A DNA stretch of 32,066 nucleotides from Elusimicrobiota bacterium (GCA_016196785.1 JACPXA010000263.1:1-32066); one strand, 5' to 3'. Numbered from the stretch's first letter, positions 16,535-24,116 are shown. Numbers and translations: made by a program. The notes: a model not told the origin generated them from the letters alone.

Positions 16535-17382
16535 GGAGGGCGGGCACCCACGCCGGCCCCGGCTCTCTAACCTCTGTGAGTGAGGCATTCATTTATGGAC
16601 GGCGGCCGGTCCTGGAGGCCTTGTCGGCCAGGGGACGGGAGATCCGTCGCCTCTGGCTCGCTCAGGGGGCGCACGGGGCCGGCCTTCAGGAGATTGTCAC
16701 GCTCGCTCGTCAGGCCGGGGTCCCGTTTCGGTGGGTCCCCCACCCCCACTTGGATCGGTTTCTCCGTCAGCATGCCGGAGGACTTCCTTCCAAGAGTTCT
16801 GGTGTTCTCCACACTGGGAGTCTTGTCCTGGGACACCATCAAGGAGTAATCGCTGAGATCTCGCCAATTGCCATGCAGGACCTGAATGAATGGTTACCTC
16901 AGGTTCGGCAGAGCACGAACCCCGTTGTGCTCCTCCTTGATGAGCTGACTTCTCCTGATAACCTGGGGCACATCTTGCGCAGCGCTGCGGGGTTTGGCGT
17001 CCAGGGGGTTATCCTCCCTCGGTGGCGTTCAGTGGGGGTGACGCCAACGGTCATGAAGATCTCGTCGGGCGCTGCCGAGCATGTCTCGATCCTCAGCGTG
17101 ACCAACCTCAACCAGGCGAGCGACCAACTCAAAGAAGCCGGGTTTTGGCTCATCGGGGCGGATCCAACTGGGCGCCCCTGTTGGACGGTTGACCTCCGGC
17201 GGCCCCTGGCACTCGCCATCGGGAGCGAAGGCAAAGGGCTGCGCCCCTCCTTGAAAGCCCATTGTGACGACCTCCTCGGCGTCCCTCTGCCCGGCAAGGT
17301 CGCGTCCCTCAATGCCGCCACCGCCACCGCAATCCTGCTGTATGAAATTCATCGTCAACGGACGACATCCTCTCAAAAATAG
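16531..17382 (+). CDS. rlmB: SpoU-family 23S rRNA 2'-O-methyltransferase (RlmB-like)
   Basis: A 283-residue TrmH/SpoU methyltransferase. An N-terminal substrate-binding domain (FIYGRRPVLEAL) precedes the knotted SAM domain with motif 1 LLDELTSPDNLGHILRSAAGFG, motif 2 LALAIGSEGKGLRP and motif 3 VPLPGKVASLNAATATAILLYEI. Neighbourhood after cysS is the classical one for the G2251-modifying RlmB, but I infer the target from synteny. ATG 16531 overlaps the cysS stop. GTG 16576 (VSEAFIYG) may be the true start because the first 15 residues are unlike the family. The insert GTNPVVLL region is normal. Confidence 0.9.
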   Translation: MRRAGTHAGPGSLTSVSEAFIYGRRPVLEALSARGREIRRLWLAQGAHGAGLQEIVTLARQAGVPFRWVPHPHLDRFLRQHAGGLPSKSSGVLHTGSLVLGHHQGVIAEISPIAMQDLNEWLPQVRQSTNPVVLLLDELTSPDNLGHILRSAAGFGVQGVILPRWRSVGVTPTVMKISSGAAEHVSILSVTNLNQASDQLKEAGFWLIGADPTGRPCWTVDLRRPLALAIGSEGKGLRPSLKAHCDDLLGVPLPGKVASLNAATATAILLYEIHRQRTTSSQK

Positions 17383-17501
17383 GTCTTGCCCTACACAAGC
17401 AGACACTTTTGCAAATGCGTTTGGTCGTAAAAAACCCTTGCAATCAATCATAAAAGAGACAAAACTATTCATGCAAGCCATTTCAAAACAATGAGGTCGG
17501 G

Positions 17502-19841
17502 ATGGGCTGGATAAAAAGCGGCGCTATTTTCTTGTCAGCCGTTACGGCTGTCCACCCCCTACTCACCGGAGCGCTGTTTGCAAAAGGAGGGGTGTCATTT
17601 ATCGCCCGTAGAGATTATCTGATCGGGCGCGGCCCTCAATCATCAGCAGAGATCTGGGACGGCCATGGACTTCGGTCGGTGGTCCTCGGCGATTTTAATA
17701 ATGACGGAATACAAGATACAGTTACGGTTAATTCGTTGGATGACAGACTCACAGTCTTTCTCGGTAACGGCGATGGAATACTCCAAGAAGCTCAAACTAT
17801 AGGGCTTGGTAGAAATCCTTGGGCAGTGGCCACGGGCGATTTCAATAGTGATGGGAGAGAAGACCTTGTGGTGGTCATGGCAGGTAGCGCCATTGTGTAC
17901 ATTCTCCTTGGTAATGGGAATGGTACCTTCCGACAAGGTGAGTGGATAGGGATTAGCGGAAGTGGTCCCAGGGGAGTCGCGGTCGGCGATTTCAACAGCG
18001 ATCAACGGCTAGACTTGGCAGTAACGACGGCGAATTTAAATGAGCTGTCGATCCATCTAGGCAATGGGGATGGAACCTTTCGAAGAGGGCAGATCATATC
18101 GGTTGGACGTAAGCCTGAGGCGGTCACGGTAGGTGATTTCAATGGGGATGGCCATCTAGATCTGGCGGTTGGAGATTCCGATTCTCGGTCATCGACAGTT
18201 TCCATCCTTTTAGGAGAAGGCAACGGCACATTTCGAATAGCGACCCTTGAAACAGCAGAACCAGAAATCCGGTCGATTGCTGTAGGAGACTTCAATGATG
18301 ACGGCCAAGAGGATTTGGCGATCGCCCCTTTTGATGGGTTAGACCGTATAGTCATTAAGCTTGGCAACGGAGATGGTACGTTTCGAGTGGCATCCCCGGT
18401 AGACATCGGAAGGATGGGCCTCGTTTCAGTTGCTATTGGAGACTTTAACGGTGATGACCGACAAGACCTGGCGGTCGTATGTGGTTTAGATCACCCATCG
18501 TATTCGGATACTTTGTCCATCGCCCTGGGGAATGGGGATGGGACGTTTCGACCGGCTCGGACTGTCTACGCAGGAAGACTACCATCGTCAGTCGCGATCG
18601 GGGAGTTTAATGGAGACGGTTTGCAGGATGTCGCTTTGACGAATCGGGGATCGGCCACACTGTCTATCCTTTTGGGCAATGGCGATGGGACGGTGAAAAC
18701 GGCCAACCTGGTGCAGCATCGGGATTTAGGTGATGGCGACTCATTAGTTCTCAGGGACTTCAATGGAGATGGCTATCTCGATGTCGTGATTGGCGATAGC
18801 CAATCACGTCTTCATGCACTATCCGTCTTTCTAGGGGAGGGAGATGGGACTTTCAGATTTGAGCGAAATCTCGAACTTGCAGGAGCGGGTGCTCGTTCCA
18901 TTTCGGTGGGCGATTTCAACGGTGATCGCCGTCCAGATTTTGCGGCCTTGACGTATCTTTATGACTCCGGGCTTTCTCATGACGACGTTGATGTCTTTGT
19001 TGGGAACGGAGATGGGACTTTCCGGAGGAGTCAGACGGTTATGGTGAGACCACGAGCTTTCCTTGGTTCTCTTGGTGCGGGTGATTTTAATGGGGATGGT
19101 CATCAAGACCTTGCTGTCACCTGTCGATCACCTAACGACCTGGCCTTGTGGGATGTTGCCGCCTTATTGGGAAACGGCGATGGGACATTTCGGATCACCT
19201 TCCCCATTACTGGATTGCGCGAATCTGTTGGTCCTTTGGTAGTGGGGGATTTCAATAACGATCGCCGAACTGACCTTGCTGTAGGGGGGCCGTCTTACTC
19301 AGAGGGCTTGGTTATCTTCCTGGGAAATGGGGATGCCACATTCAGAAGGGGTCAAACGCTTCAAGTGGGTTGGGAGGTGATCTCGATCGTTCCCGGAGAC
19401 TTTAACAGTGACGACCGACAGGATCTAGTAGTCGTTAGGGACTCACCGGATGGGGCGATCTTTTTAGGGAATGGCGATGGGACGTTTCAAGCACCACGGA
19501 CGGTTAGGTTCGGAAGAGCCCCAGGAGGAGCCACGATTGGCGACTTCAATGGTGATGGCCAGCTGGACTTAGCCGTAACAGACGGACATGACATGAGGAG
19601 GGTCAGCTCATGGTTTAATCGGGGTTCAGACACCGTGGCCGTCTTGCTCGGCAACGGGGATGGTTCATTTCAGCCTGCGCAACACTTCGGGGCAGGCTTT
19701 ATCCCTACGGCGGTTGACTCGGGGGATATCAATAAGGATGGTCTCGAAGATATAGTAGCGGCTAATTCATTTGAGTCTTCTCTTGAGGGAGGTAGACACT
19801 TTTCCGTCCTGATCAATGACACCCATAGAAAGAAGCCCTGA
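17502..19841 (+). CDS. Secreted VCBS/FG-GAP repeat protein, 14 repeats
   Basis: A 779-residue protein with a signal peptide (SGAIFLSAVTAVHPLLTGALFA) and then almost nothing but FG-GAP/VCBS repeats. I count fourteen GDFN-x-D-x-x-x-D units (for example VAVGDFNSDQRLDLAV, VTVGDFNGDGHLDLAV, ending with SGDINKDGLEDIVA), each followed by a blade of the form LGNGDGTFR. DxNxDGxxD loops commonly bind calcium in integrin-type beta-propellers. Fourteen equals two seven-bladed propellers, an inference. No enzyme domain, C-terminal anchor or sorting signal is seen. GAGG lies close to the ATG. GC and codon use are visibly lower than in the upstream operon, suggesting separate ancestry. Confidence 0.9.
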   Translation: MGWIKSGAIFLSAVTAVHPLLTGALFAKGGVSFIARRDYLIGRGPQSSAEIWDGHGLRSVVLGDFNNDGIQDTVTVNSLDDRLTVFLGNGDGILQEAQTIGLGRNPWAVATGDFNSDGREDLVVVMAGSAIVYILLGNGNGTFRQGEWIGISGSGPRGVAVGDFNSDQRLDLAVTTANLNELSIHLGNGDGTFRRGQIISVGRKPEAVTVGDFNGDGHLDLAVGDSDSRSSTVSILLGEGNGTFRIATLETAEPEIRSIAVGDFNDDGQEDLAIAPFDGLDRIVIKLGNGDGTFRVASPVDIGRMGLVSVAIGDFNGDDRQDLAVVCGLDHPSYSDTLSIALGNGDGTFRPARTVYAGRLPSSVAIGEFNGDGLQDVALTNRGSATLSILLGNGDGTVKTANLVQHRDLGDGDSLVLRDFNGDGYLDVVIGDSQSRLHALSVFLGEGDGTFRFERNLELAGAGARSISVGDFNGDRRPDFAALTYLYDSGLSHDDVDVFVGNGDGTFRRSQTVMVRPRAFLGSLGAGDFNGDGHQDLAVTCRSPNDLALWDVAALLGNGDGTFRITFPITGLRESVGPLVVGDFNNDRRTDLAVGGPSYSEGLVIFLGNGDATFRRGQTLQVGWEVISIVPGDFNSDDRQDLVVVRDSPDGAIFLGNGDGTFQAPRTVRFGRAPGGATIGDFNGDGQLDLAVTDGHDMRRVSSWFNRGSDTVAVLLGNGDGSFQPAQHFGAGFIPTAVDSGDINKDGLEDIVAANSFESSLEGGRHFSVLINDTHRKKP

Positions 19842-20008
19842 TTTTCTGGACTTATCCTACTTTTGACATCCCCAGTAAATGATGAAGGCAATTTTGAGGT
19901 GACTACGCAAGCCTTTCATCGCTTGATACATTTAGAGGTGACCGGGGGAACTAAAAGGGGAGCATTACACAAACGCGTTCCCTGAATCATAGCGCGGGAA
20001 AGGTTTGC

Positions 20009-20014
20009 TACAAT
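20009..20014 (+). promoter_or_regulatory. Extended -10 of the DUF433/DUF5615 pair
   Basis: TACAAT preceded by TGC gives a TGn-extended -10 hexamer 31 bases before the antitoxin ATG. No good -35 is seen at 17 bases, as is common for extended -10 promoters. The region 19842-20008 holds no gene I can support. Confidence 0.45.
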
Positions 20015-20045
20015 CTTACCATCACAAATCAAGGAGGAGACATTC

Positions 20046-20270
20046 ATGGAACGCATTGTTGTTGATCCAAGGATCCTGGGGGGAAAACCCATCATCAAAG
20101 GCACCCGAATCGCGGTGAGCTTTATTCTAGACCTCTTAGCCTCTGGTATGACACCGGCTGAGATCGTGGCCGAGTACCCCCAGCTAACCGAGAAAGACGT
20201 TCTAACCGCGACTCGGTACGCGGCGTTCTTGCTGCAGAAAGAGTACGTGATTTTAAAAAAGGCAAGCTGA
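20046..20270 (+). CDS. DUF433 domain protein, probable antitoxin
   Basis: A 74-residue DUF433 protein: ERIVVDPRILGGKPIIKGTR at the N terminus is the family signature, followed by a winged-helix-like part with LLASGMTPAEIVAEYPQLT and a helical end (VLTATRYAAFLLQKEYV). DUF433 proteins are often encoded directly upstream of PIN-like DUF5615 proteins as VapB-like antitoxins that bind DNA. AAGGAGGA lies seven bases before the ATG. The partner starts 9 bases downstream. Function is inferred from family and pairing. Confidence 0.9.
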   Translation: MERIVVDPRILGGKPIIKGTRIAVSFILDLLASGMTPAEIVAEYPQLTEKDVLTATRYAAFLLQKEYVILKKAS

Positions 20271-20279
20271 GCCTTCTCC

Positions 20280-20633
20280 ATGCAGTTTCTTGTGGATGAA
20301 AATGTAGCACATTCTACGGTTCAGTTCCTCCGTTTGTTAGGTCACGATGTCCTCGATGTAAAGGAAGAGCATTGGTTTGGATTGCCCGATGACAAGCTAG
20401 TTCGCATTGCTAGACGCGAACAGCGAATTATTCTTACCCTGGATAAGGATTTTGGGAATATTCTAGTCTTCCCGCCCAAGCAAGCGGTAGGAGTTCTCCT
20501 CATCGATCTGCGGAATCCTCATCCTACGGCTGTCAATTCCCTGCTCAAGTCTTTTCTGAAAGGGAAGAACGATGCGTTCTTCCGTCACAAACTGTTCCTA
20601 CTGAACGAATGGCAGGTCCGCATAAGAGAATAA
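20280..20633 (+). CDS. DUF5615 PIN-like protein, probable toxin
   Basis: A 117-residue Mut7-C/PIN-like protein. FLVDENVAHSTVQFLRLLGHDV near the N terminus has the first acidic pair (Asp6, Glu7), and ILTLDKDFGNI carries the second. These would form the metal-dependent RNase centre. With the DUF433 gene it makes a canonical type II toxin-antitoxin-like module. Toxicity is an inference. It ends three bases before the tRNA-Thr gene, so the pair sits immediately beside a tRNA, a frequent landing point for accessory DNA. Confidence 0.88.
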   Translation: MQFLVDENVAHSTVQFLRLLGHDVLDVKEEHWFGLPDDKLVRIARREQRIILTLDKDFGNILVFPPKQAVGVLLIDLRNPHPTAVNSLLKSFLKGKNDAFFRHKLFLLNEWQVRIRE

Positions 20634-20636
20634 AAC

Positions 20637-20709
20637 GCCGGCGTAGCTCAACTGGTAGAGCAGCTGCTTTGTAAGCAGTTGGTTGGAGGTTCGAGTCCTC
20701 TCGCCGGCT
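20637..20709 (+). tRNA. tRNA-Thr (anticodon TGT)
   Basis: A complete cloverleaf: acceptor GCCGGCG pairs with CGCCGGC, the D arm is GCTC/GAGC, the anticodon stem GCTGC/GCAGT encloses loop TTTGTAA with anticodon TGT, and the T arm is GGAGG-TTCGAGT-CCTCT. Discriminator is T and CCA is not encoded. It is the first of four tRNAs whose order matches E. coli thrU-tyrU-glyT-thrT. Confidence 0.96.
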
Positions 20710-20770
20710 CATTATTAAAGGGGGCTAACCCCCAGCCCGAAAAGACGTACAATACAATGGGTGAGAAAAG

Positions 20771-21193
20771 ATGAGTGAACGGATTTTTCGCTACACGATG
20801 TCCCCGCGCTGCTTTCGGTATAAAGAGGAAGCCATCCTGAACCATGCTCCTGAGAGCCCGGGGGTCTTCGAATTTGTGACATTCGATGCCGCCGGGCAGG
20901 CGAAGGTGCTGTATCTCGGACTCGCGCATCGGAATATGGCGGAAGCGCTGCGAGCGCATCTCCAAGGTGTTCAGCAGCCGTCGGTGGAAGCGTTGCTTCA
21001 GCGGTATCCGGACCTCTACTTCGATTACGTGGAGTGGTCCGATGCTCAGGGTCCCGAGGATCTCCAAGATCTCGCCGCCGCGCTCTCCCATCAATGTCAG
21101 CCACCCCACAACCCTGAACCGCTTGCGTTCACGGACCGGTACCAGCAGGTCAAGCTGCAGGAGATCGAGCTTCCCATGATTCAGCCCCATTGA
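20771..21193 (+). CDS. Small hypothetical protein, possibly degenerate GIY-YIG fold
   Basis: A 140-residue protein I cannot name. The segment SPGVFEFVTFD, KVLYLGLAHRNMAEALRAHLQG resembles the start of a GIY-YIG nuclease domain (PGVY, LYVG, R-L-x-x-H), but the signature tyrosines and the catalytic Arg/Glu are not clearly present, so activity is doubtful. The C-terminal half (YFDYVEWSDAQGPEDLQDL, QVKLQEIELP) looks like a domain for binding. The ATG follows two overlapping TACAAT boxes (20748, 20753) with no good -35. It lies between tRNA-Thr and msrA. Confidence 0.7.
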   Translation: MSERIFRYTMSPRCFRYKEEAILNHAPESPGVFEFVTFDAAGQAKVLYLGLAHRNMAEALRAHLQGVQQPSVEALLQRYPDLYFDYVEWSDAQGPEDLQDLAAALSHQCQPPHNPEPLAFTDRYQQVKLQEIELPMIQPH

Positions 21194-21222
21194 CGTTTCA
21201 CGTCCACTTCATTCAGTAGGCC

Positions 21223-21855
21223 ATGCACCTATTGGCAGCGCTTCTGTTGGCGGTAGCGATTGGAGGACACGCCACGATGAGTGAGGCGATACAGCAACAG
21301 GCAGGCCAGACTACACCCAGCGGGAGAAGCCTAGTGAAAGCGACGTTTGCCGGGGGATGTTTTTGGTGTATGCAGCCGCCCTTTGAACAATTGCCTGGGG
21401 TGGTCAGGGTGACCGCTGGCTATACCGGCGGCCACAAGGCGAATCCTACCTATGAAGAAGTCTGCTCTGGGACCACCGGCCATGCCGAAGCGGTGCAGGT
21501 CCTCGTTGATCCCACCCAGGTTTCCTACGACAAGCTCCTCGAGGTCTTTTGGCGCAACATTGATCCCACAACCACCAACGCCCAGTTTGCTGACGTCGGC
21601 ACCCAATACCGGACCGCTATCTTTTATCACTCAGAGGAGCAGCGAACGCTGGCCCAGGCGTCCAAAGCGAAGCTTGCACAATCCGGCAAGTTCCCCAAGC
21701 CTATCGTGACGGAGATCGTCCCAGCCTCGACGTTTTACCCTGCGGAAGACTATCATCAGGGATATTACAAGAAGAGCCCAGCGCATTACAAAGCCTACCG
21801 CGCCGGCTCTGGCCGCGCGACCTTCCTAGAAAAGACCTGGGGCAAAGGCCGGTAG
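21223..21855 (+). CDS. msrA: Peptide methionine sulfoxide reductase A, exported form
   Basis: MsrA reduces methionine-S-sulfoxide in proteins. The catalytic Cys lies in TFAGGCFWCMQPPFEQL. VTAGYTGGHKANPTYEEVCSGTTGHAEAV, FWRNIDPTTTNAQFADVGTQYR and FYPAEDYHQGYY are family segments. The N terminus (MHLLAALLLAVAIGGHA) is a probable signal peptide, pointing to repair of cell-envelope proteins. An internal ATG at residue 19 could give a cytosolic form. The ATG is 29 bases after the preceding gene, without a strong Shine-Dalgarno. No msrB is adjacent. Confidence 0.94.
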   Translation: MHLLAALLLAVAIGGHATMSEAIQQQAGQTTPSGRSLVKATFAGGCFWCMQPPFEQLPGVVRVTAGYTGGHKANPTYEEVCSGTTGHAEAVQVLVDPTQVSYDKLLEVFWRNIDPTTTNAQFADVGTQYRTAIFYHSEEQRTLAQASKAKLAQSGKFPKPIVTEIVPASTFYPAEDYHQGYYKKSPAHYKAYRAGSGRATFLEKTWGKGR

Positions 21856-21866
21856 CCTAAACTTTT

Positions 21867-21896
21867 GATCGCAAATCCTTGCATCGGGGCTTTTTT
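21867..21896 (+). terminator. Candidate intrinsic terminator after msrA
   Basis: GATCGCAA/TTGCATC can form a short stem with one bulged C, followed by GGGGC and six T (21891-21896). It lies 12 bases after the msrA stop and before the tRNA-Tyr promoter. Confidence 0.45.
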
Positions 21897-21934
21897 GCCA
21901 CAAGGGCTTTACTCATGTGTGGGAGAAAACTCGT

Positions 21935-21965
21935 TTGACATCCCCGTCGTCGGATTTGGTATGAT
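21935..21965 (+). promoter_or_regulatory. Promoter of tRNA-Tyr
   Basis: TTGACA (21935-21940) and TATGAT (21960-21965), spaced 19 bases, with TGG before the -10. Transcription would begin about 15 bases before the tRNA. The TTTGGTATGAT core is the same as before rpsF. Confidence 0.65.
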
Positions 21966-21986
21966 AGGCCACGCCGTTCAAGGGCC

Positions 21987-22071
21987 GGACGGGTGGCAGA
22001 GCGGCCAATTGCACCAGACTGTAAATCTGGCGGGCTGACGCCCTTCGGAGGTTCGAATCCTCCCCCGTCCA
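21987..22071 (+). tRNA. tRNA-Tyr (anticodon GTA)
   Basis: An 85-base class II tRNA with a long variable arm. Acceptor GGACGGG pairs with CCCGTCC, anticodon stem CAGA/TCTG encloses CTGTAAA with anticodon GTA, the T arm is GGAGG-TTCGAAT-CCTCC, and the discriminator is A. CCA is not encoded. It is followed after 19 bases by a small membrane-protein gene that probably shares its transcript. Confidence 0.96.
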
Positions 22072-22090
22072 GAATTAAAGGAGGTTACGA

Positions 22091-22357
22091 ATGGAGAAAC
22101 GCATTAATCGTGTAGGGGTTGGATCGGTCTTGAAGATATCGGCCGTTTTGGGGCTGGTGGTAGGAGTCATCGTCGGGATCGTCCTCGCCATCGTCAGTTT
22201 CTTCAACAAACAGTGGTTGGAGGGAGGGGTCTCACTCGTTCTGGCACCGGTGCTCTACGGGGGCGTGGGGGCGTTGGTGAATGCCTTGATGGCCTGGGTT
22301 TACAACATCATTGCCGGGAAGGTTGGTGGAATCGTCATCTCGCTAGAAGACCGTTAG
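22091..22357 (+). CDS. Small membrane protein, DUF3566-like
   Basis: An 88-residue protein with two hydrophobic spans, roughly residues 15-38 (ISAVLGLVVGVIVGIVLAIVS) and 45-75 (GVSLVLAPVLYGGVGALVNALMAWVYNIIAGKVGG). The span pattern and the WVYNIIAGKVGGI ending resemble DUF3566-type proteins (family assignment moderate). AAAGGAGG lies 7 bases before the ATG. No partner suggests a function. A strong terminator follows at 22380. Confidence 0.8.
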   Translation: MEKRINRVGVGSVLKISAVLGLVVGVIVGIVLAIVSFFNKQWLEGGVSLVLAPVLYGGVGALVNALMAWVYNIIAGKVGGIVISLEDR

Positions 22358-22379
22358 GCTGTTTTTATCATTCCCGCAG

Positions 22380-22422
22380 GGCCACCCCCGGGTTCACCCT
22401 GAGGGTGGCCGTTATTTTTTTT
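22380..22422 (+). terminator. Strong intrinsic terminator
   Basis: A perfect 8-bp stem GGCCACCC (22380-22387) / GGGTGGCC (22403-22410) is followed by GTTA and eight T (22415-22422). It closes the tRNA-Tyr/membrane-protein transcription unit. Confidence 0.85.
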
Positions 22423-22450
22423 CAGAGGAATCACGAACAGCGTGTGTTTT

Positions 22451-22620
22451 AGGAGCCTGTCCGAGTATTCCGTTTCGGCTGCACCGGCAGGCTGTTGGCC
22501 TGCGCCGGCGTCAAGCTCGCTCGGCATACGTTCCGTCGTCAAGTATGCCCTCGCTCGCTTTCCTTGGCTCGGCACAACAGCCGCCGGTTCGCCATGAAAG
22601 CCATACTCAGACAGGCTCCT
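22451..22620. repeat. 170-bp MITE-like element with 18-bp terminal inverted repeats
   Basis: The left end AGGAGCCTGTCCGAGTAT (22451-22468) is the inverted complement of ATACTCAGACAGGCTCCT (22603-22620) except for one base. Inside are further stem-loops, such as CCGGCAGGC/GCCTGCGCCGG and GGCATAC/GTATGCC, so the RNA would fold extensively. No transposase is encoded. The right end supplies codons 4-9 of the M48 lipoprotein gene, and the ATG at 22594 also lies inside it. The outer nine bases AGGAGCCTG recur at 28765. Confidence 0.85.
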
Positions 22621-23931
22621 AGAGCACAACGGTGGACGGCGGTGTGTTCCTCCCTCGCCTTGTTCGGTTTGAATGTCTGGGGTGGAGGAGGATGCGCCAG
22701 GAACCTCGTCACCCACCGTCCTTCAGTCAAACTCATCAGCGAGAAGACGGAGATTCATATTGGGCAACAGGTGAAGGAAGAAATCGTCAAGGAGTATAGC
22801 GTCTTCAAGAGCTCGGATGTGCAAACCTACGTGGAGGCAGTGACCAGAAAGATTACTGAGGCCTCAGATCGTCCTCGTTTAACCTACCATGTGACCATCC
22901 TTGACACCGAGGTTGTGAATGCCTTCGCTGCGCCGGGAGGGTTTCTCTTCGTGACGCGTGGCTTGTTAGCGGTCATAGCGGATGAGGCGGAGTTCGCGGC
23001 GGTCCTGGCCCACGAGGTAGGTCACGTGGCGGCATGGCATGGGATTAGCATGCTCGAACGGCAGATGGGGTTGGCGTTTTTGGTGGCGCTGGGGACGATT
23101 ACCGTGGGAACAACCCTGGGGGGAGCGGCGGCGGAAATGGTGGCACAGGCGTCGAGTACCCTGGCTAGCCTCTACGCGCTCGGGTATAGTCGCGAGTATG
23201 AGCTGCAGGCGGATGAAGCGGGGTTGCGGTATACCTTGCGGGCTGGGTACGACCCCGAGGCCATGGTGACCTTTCTTCAACGCCTCAAACGGCTGGAAGA
23301 AGAGGAATCCATCCCGGCTGAGCGGGTCGAGCTCTTCTATCGGACCCACCCCCCTACCAAACAACGCATCCGGCTGGCGAAACGATGGCTCGCGAAGACC
23401 GATTTACGGAGTGCGCCACTGGCCTATCATGCAGATCAATATCTCGCGATGCGGAAGAAACTACCGACTGGGGAGCCACCAGAACGTGGCCGTGTGGAAG
23501 GACGCCGTTATATGAATCCCGTCTATGGACTCAAGTTGGAAGTGCCTCCCCACTGGACGTTGGATAATAGTCGCGTGCGTTCGCTCGTCGGTTTTGTCTC
23601 GCCGGATCAGCAAGCGCGGGGAGAGCTCCAACGGCAACCCTTGGAAAAGGAGATGACGCCGCTGGAGTTCGGTCAGTCCGTTGAGAAACAGTGGGGGGTA
23701 CCCAAGCCGGCCGGCAAGCAGGTCTCGTATCCGGCAGGGCCCGCCTTCCTCGATCGTGTCTCCGGGGGCAGGGTCCAGCGGCGCATCCTGTGTGTGGTCC
23801 GCGGGAAGGTTGGCTATGTCCTGCTCTGTGAGGCGCCAGTTGAGACGTTTCTCAAGTACCTCGTAGAATTTGAGCAGATCATGCGTAGCTTCCAGTTTGT
23901 CTCCCCAGAGAAGCCCACTTTGACGCCCTAG
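22594..23931 (+). CDS. M48-family zinc metalloprotease, probable lipoprotein
   Basis: A 445-residue protein from ATG 22594. Residues 16-33 form a hydrophobic segment ending VWGGGGC, a loose lipobox with Cys34. The M48 domain has HEVGH (140-144, zinc ligands and catalytic Glu) and the third ligand Glu in YELQADEAG near 203. A C-terminal domain (PVYGLKLEVPPHWTLD, VSPDQQARGELQR) is unassigned. It resembles BepA/YfgC and LoiP-type envelope proteases that act on outer-membrane proteins. The start lies inside a palindromic element, with GTG 22642 after it as a possible older start. The frame also extends back to TTG 22495 within the element. Confidence 0.88.
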   Translation: MKAILRQAPRAQRWTAVCSSLALFGLNVWGGGGCARNLVTHRPSVKLISEKTEIHIGQQVKEEIVKEYSVFKSSDVQTYVEAVTRKITEASDRPRLTYHVTILDTEVVNAFAAPGGFLFVTRGLLAVIADEAEFAAVLAHEVGHVAAWHGISMLERQMGLAFLVALGTITVGTTLGGAAAEMVAQASSTLASLYALGYSREYELQADEAGLRYTLRAGYDPEAMVTFLQRLKRLEEEESIPAERVELFYRTHPPTKQRIRLAKRWLAKTDLRSAPLAYHADQYLAMRKKLPTGEPPERGRVEGRRYMNPVYGLKLEVPPHWTLDNSRVRSLVGFVSPDQQARGELQRQPLEKEMTPLEFGQSVEKQWGVPKPAGKQVSYPAGPAFLDRVSGGRVQRRILCVVRGKVGYVLLCEAPVETFLKYLVEFEQIMRSFQFVSPEKPTLTP

Positions 23932-23948
23932 GACAAGTTTGGTACACT
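23920..23948 (+). promoter_or_regulatory. Promoter of the tRNA-Gly/tRNA-Thr/rpmG unit
   Basis: TTGACG (23920-23925), a 17-base spacer and TACACT (23943-23948) with TGG before the -10. The -35 lies inside the last codons of the protease gene. Transcription would start about 10 bases before tRNA-Gly. Confidence 0.65.
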
Positions 23949-23963
23949 CTCGTCGGTGACTAG

Positions 23964-24034
23964 GCGGGTGTAGTTGAGTGGCTCAACACCTCCCTTCCAA
24001 GGAGGATACACGGGTTCGATTCCCGTCACCCGCT
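23964..24034 (+). tRNA. tRNA-Gly (anticodon TCC)
   Basis: 71 bases: acceptor GCGGGTG/CACCCGC, D arm GTTG/CAAC, anticodon stem CCTCC/GGAGG around CTTCCAA (anticodon TCC), T arm ACGGG-TTCGATT-CCCGT, discriminator T. Ten bases separate it from the next tRNA. Confidence 0.96.
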
Positions 24035-24043
24035 CCGTTAGAG

Positions 24044-24116
24044 GCTGGGGTAGCTCAGTCGGCAGAGCACGTGCATGGTAAGCACGAGGTCACGGGTTCG
24101 ATTCCCGTCCCCAGCT
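24044..24116 (+). tRNA. tRNA-Thr (anticodon GGT)
   Basis: 73 bases: acceptor GCTGGGG/CCCCAGC, D arm GCTC/GAGC, anticodon stem CGTGC/GCACG around ATGGTAA (anticodon GGT), T arm ACGGG-TTCGATT-CCCGT, discriminator T. CCA is encoded at 24117-24119, unlike in tRNA-Thr(TGT). In E. coli the equivalent thrT precedes tufB; here rpmG follows directly. Confidence 0.96.

Noticed and set aside
18831..19106. Minus-strand frames opposite the VCBS gene
   Set aside because: They mirror the repeated GDFNGDG codons and vary with repeat phase, typical of antisense shadows.
20720..20733. GGGGG-CTAA-CCCCC hairpin after tRNA-Thr as a terminator
   Set aside because: No T run follows it, so intrinsic termination is not supported.
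22354..22716. 120-codon minus-strand frame over the terminator and palindromic element
   Set aside because: It crosses a strong terminator and the repeat element and shows no protein-like conservation pattern.
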